64,000 nucleotides of DNA, from NCBI GenBank assembly GCA_046598415.1, contig JBKJIG010000134.1, positions 30,099 through 94,098 on the forward strand, written 5' to 3'. Made by a program: the position numbers and the translations under genes. Under the pieces are notes generated by a model. The model saw only the letters and a list, made by a program, of their open reading frames with translations. It was not told where the DNA came from and made no database searches. The DNA is from VFJZ01 sp046598415. Lineage in GTDB: Bacteria > Actinomycetota > Thermoleophilia > Gaiellales > F1-60-MAGs149. Of this stretch, positions 62,854 to 64,000 are shown in pieces (the first letter of the stretch is position 1; each line of letters opens with the position of its first letter).

Positions 62854-64000
62854 CCCGCCCGGTCCGCATCGACGGCCATGACCGTCGCCAGCTGAGCGAC
62901 GGCTGGGAGGCGTGCGCGACGCCCCCGGACGCCGATCACCCGGGCGATGGCGGGTCGACCGGCTGGCTGCCCGCCGCCGTTCCCGGTACCGCCGCCGGTG
63001 CGCTCGCCGCGGCAGGGCGCCCCGTCCACGGCCGCCACCTCGACGACGAGGACTGGTGGTTCCGCCGGCGGCTGCCCGACCTGCCGGGTCCGGACGTCGA
63101 GGAGGTGCTCGTGCTCGACGGCATCGCCACGATCGCGGACGTCCTCCTCGACGGCGCGTCGGCGTGCACGACCGAAAGCATGTACCTGCGCCACGAGGTG
63201 CCGCGCGCCGGCGCCGGCGTCGTCACCATCCGCTGTCGCGCGCTCGGGCCGGTCCTGGCCGGGCGGCACCCGCGCCCGCGCTGGCGGACGCGTCTCGTCG
63301 CCGAGGGTGCGCTGCGGTTCCAGCGCACGACGCTGCTCGGCCGCATGCCGGGGTTCGCCGACGGGCCCGTGGCCGTCGGCCCGTGGCGTCCGGTGGTGCT
63401 CGAGGGTCGCCGCACGTTCGCGCTCCACGACGTCCGGACGGCGACGGAGCTCGCCGACGGAGCGGGCATCGTCACGGTCCGTGCCGTCATCCGGCCGCTC
63501 GGCGGTGCGCGGATCGAGGCCGCGTGCATCGAGGTCCGCGGGCCGACGGGCGTCGTCGAGGCGGCGGCGGAGCTCGCCGTCGCGGGCGATCAGGTGCAGT
63601 TGCGGGCGACCCTGGCGGTGCCGGACCCTGCGCGCTGGTGGCCGGCGACGCACGGCGAGCCCGCCCTCTACGACCTGACGCTGACGGTCGAGACCGGCAG
63701 CGGCGCGCGGCGCGTCGATCTCGGCGCCCACGGATTCCGCACCCTGGCGATCGATCTCGACCCGTTCCGTCTGCTCCTCAACGACACCGACCTCTTCGTT
63801 CGTGGCGCATCGTGCCTGCCGTTCGACGAGGTCGCGCTCGACCTGCCCGCCGACCGGGTCGAGCGGCTCGTCCACCAGGCGGCCCGCGCCGGCATGAACA
63901 TGCTGCGGGTGCCCGGGGTCGCCGCGTACGCGCCGCCGTCGTTCCACGACGCGTGCGACCGGCTGGGTATCCTCGTCTGGCAGGATCTGATGCTGGCGAA
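62850..64000 (+). CDS. Glycoside hydrolase family 2 / beta-mannosidase-like protein, 5' part
   Basis: 383 residues before the window edge. Residues 1-170 form a GH2 sugar-binding jelly roll (W-L-P-A-A-V-P-G-T-A near 40, W-W-F-R-R-R-L near 70), followed by the immunoglobulin-like domain (about 190-300) and the start of the TIM barrel, with G-M-N-M-L-R-V-P-G near 350 and C-D-R-L-G-I-L-V-W-Q-D at 370-380. In beta-mannosidases the loop reads R-V-W-G-G-G; here it is R-V-P-G-V-A, so sugar specificity may differ. The catalytic glutamates are beyond the window. GTG start overlaps the DUF1839 stop by 4 bp. Confidence 0.85.
   Translation, partial: MTRPVRIDGHDRRQLSDGWEACATPPDADHPGDGGSTGWLPAAVPGTAAGALAAAGRPVHGRHLDDEDWWFRRRLPDLPGPDVEEVLVLDGIATIADVLLDGASACTTESMYLRHEVPRAGAGVVTIRCRALGPVLAGRHPRPRWRTRLVAEGALRFQRTTLLGRMPGFADGPVAVGPWRPVVLEGRRTFALHDVRTATELADGAGIVTVRAVIRPLGGARIEAACIEVRGPTGVVEAAAELAVAGDQVQLRATLAVPDPARWWPATHGEPALYDLTLTVETGSGARRVDLGAHGFRTLAIDLDPFRLLLNDTDLFVRGASCLPFDEVALDLPADRVERLVHQAARAGMNMLRVPGVAAYAPPSFHDACDRLGILVWQDLMLA

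Overview
The window is a very GC-rich, densely packed chromosomal segment. It has many GTG starts, 4-base start/stop overlaps and few gaps. The order aroE, aroC, aroKB, aroQ, efp, accB, accC, nusB, prenyl synthase, tlyA, nadK, recN, pyrG fits an actinobacterium, and I infer a Thermoleophilia-like lineage (Solirubrobacterales/Gaiellales) from this gene order rather than from any marker I could test. No rRNA, tRNA, CRISPR, IS element, phage or plasmid gene was seen.

Layout. (1) 1-18 kb: housekeeping run of cell-wall, shikimate, translation, biotin-carboxylase, isoprenoid, NAD and repair genes, interrupted by a short island (FAD oxidoreductase, PilZ protein, molybdopterin oxidoreductase with a cytochrome b). 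(2) 18-22.6 kb: cyclase-family hydrolase, pyrG, M20 peptidase, alanine dehydrogenase. (3) 22.6-25.9 kb: three tandem paralogous exported proteins on the minus strand, unnamed. (4) 26-30.2 kb: sugar operon of xylulokinase, IlvD/EDD dehydratase and glucose-dehydrogenase-like enzyme. (5) 30.5-44.2 kb: carbon storage block with pfkA, a ROK regulator, glgC, glgA, glgB, glgP, glgX and malQ on alternating strands. (6) 44.2-54.7 kb: xerD, CDGSH protein, solitary DNA methyltransferase, recO, P1 peptidase, mutM, a GAF/GGDEF diguanylate cyclase, deoA, deoB. (7) 54.9-59.0 kb: minus-strand operon of cysteine dioxygenase, an NhaA-DsbA fusion and an aldehyde dehydrogenase. (8) 59.15-64 kb: acpS, carrier protein, acyl-CoA-dehydrogenase-like flavoprotein, amino acid:[carrier protein] ligase, DUF1839 protein and a GH2 protein, all overlapping or nearly so and running off the window end.

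The most unusual system is region 8: a tRNA-synthetase-like enzyme that should load an amino acid onto a dedicated carrier protein, together with the phosphopantetheinyl transferase that primes it, a flavoprotein that may oxidise the loaded amino acid, and two partners whose roles are not known. Its product is unknown. Second is the biotin carrier protein at 9621-11393, which is fused to a carboxyltransferase barrel that has lost all four metal-site residues.

Three sequence-level patterns recur. A TANNNT hexamer lies 6-8 bases before many start codons, suggesting widespread leaderless transcription. Convergent gene pairs overlap at their 3' ends, twice sharing a single CTAG as both stop codons. 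A roughly 175-bp intergenic element with two palindromes occurs twice (17769-17942 and 46525-46700), and one of its hairpins differs between copies by compensating changes.
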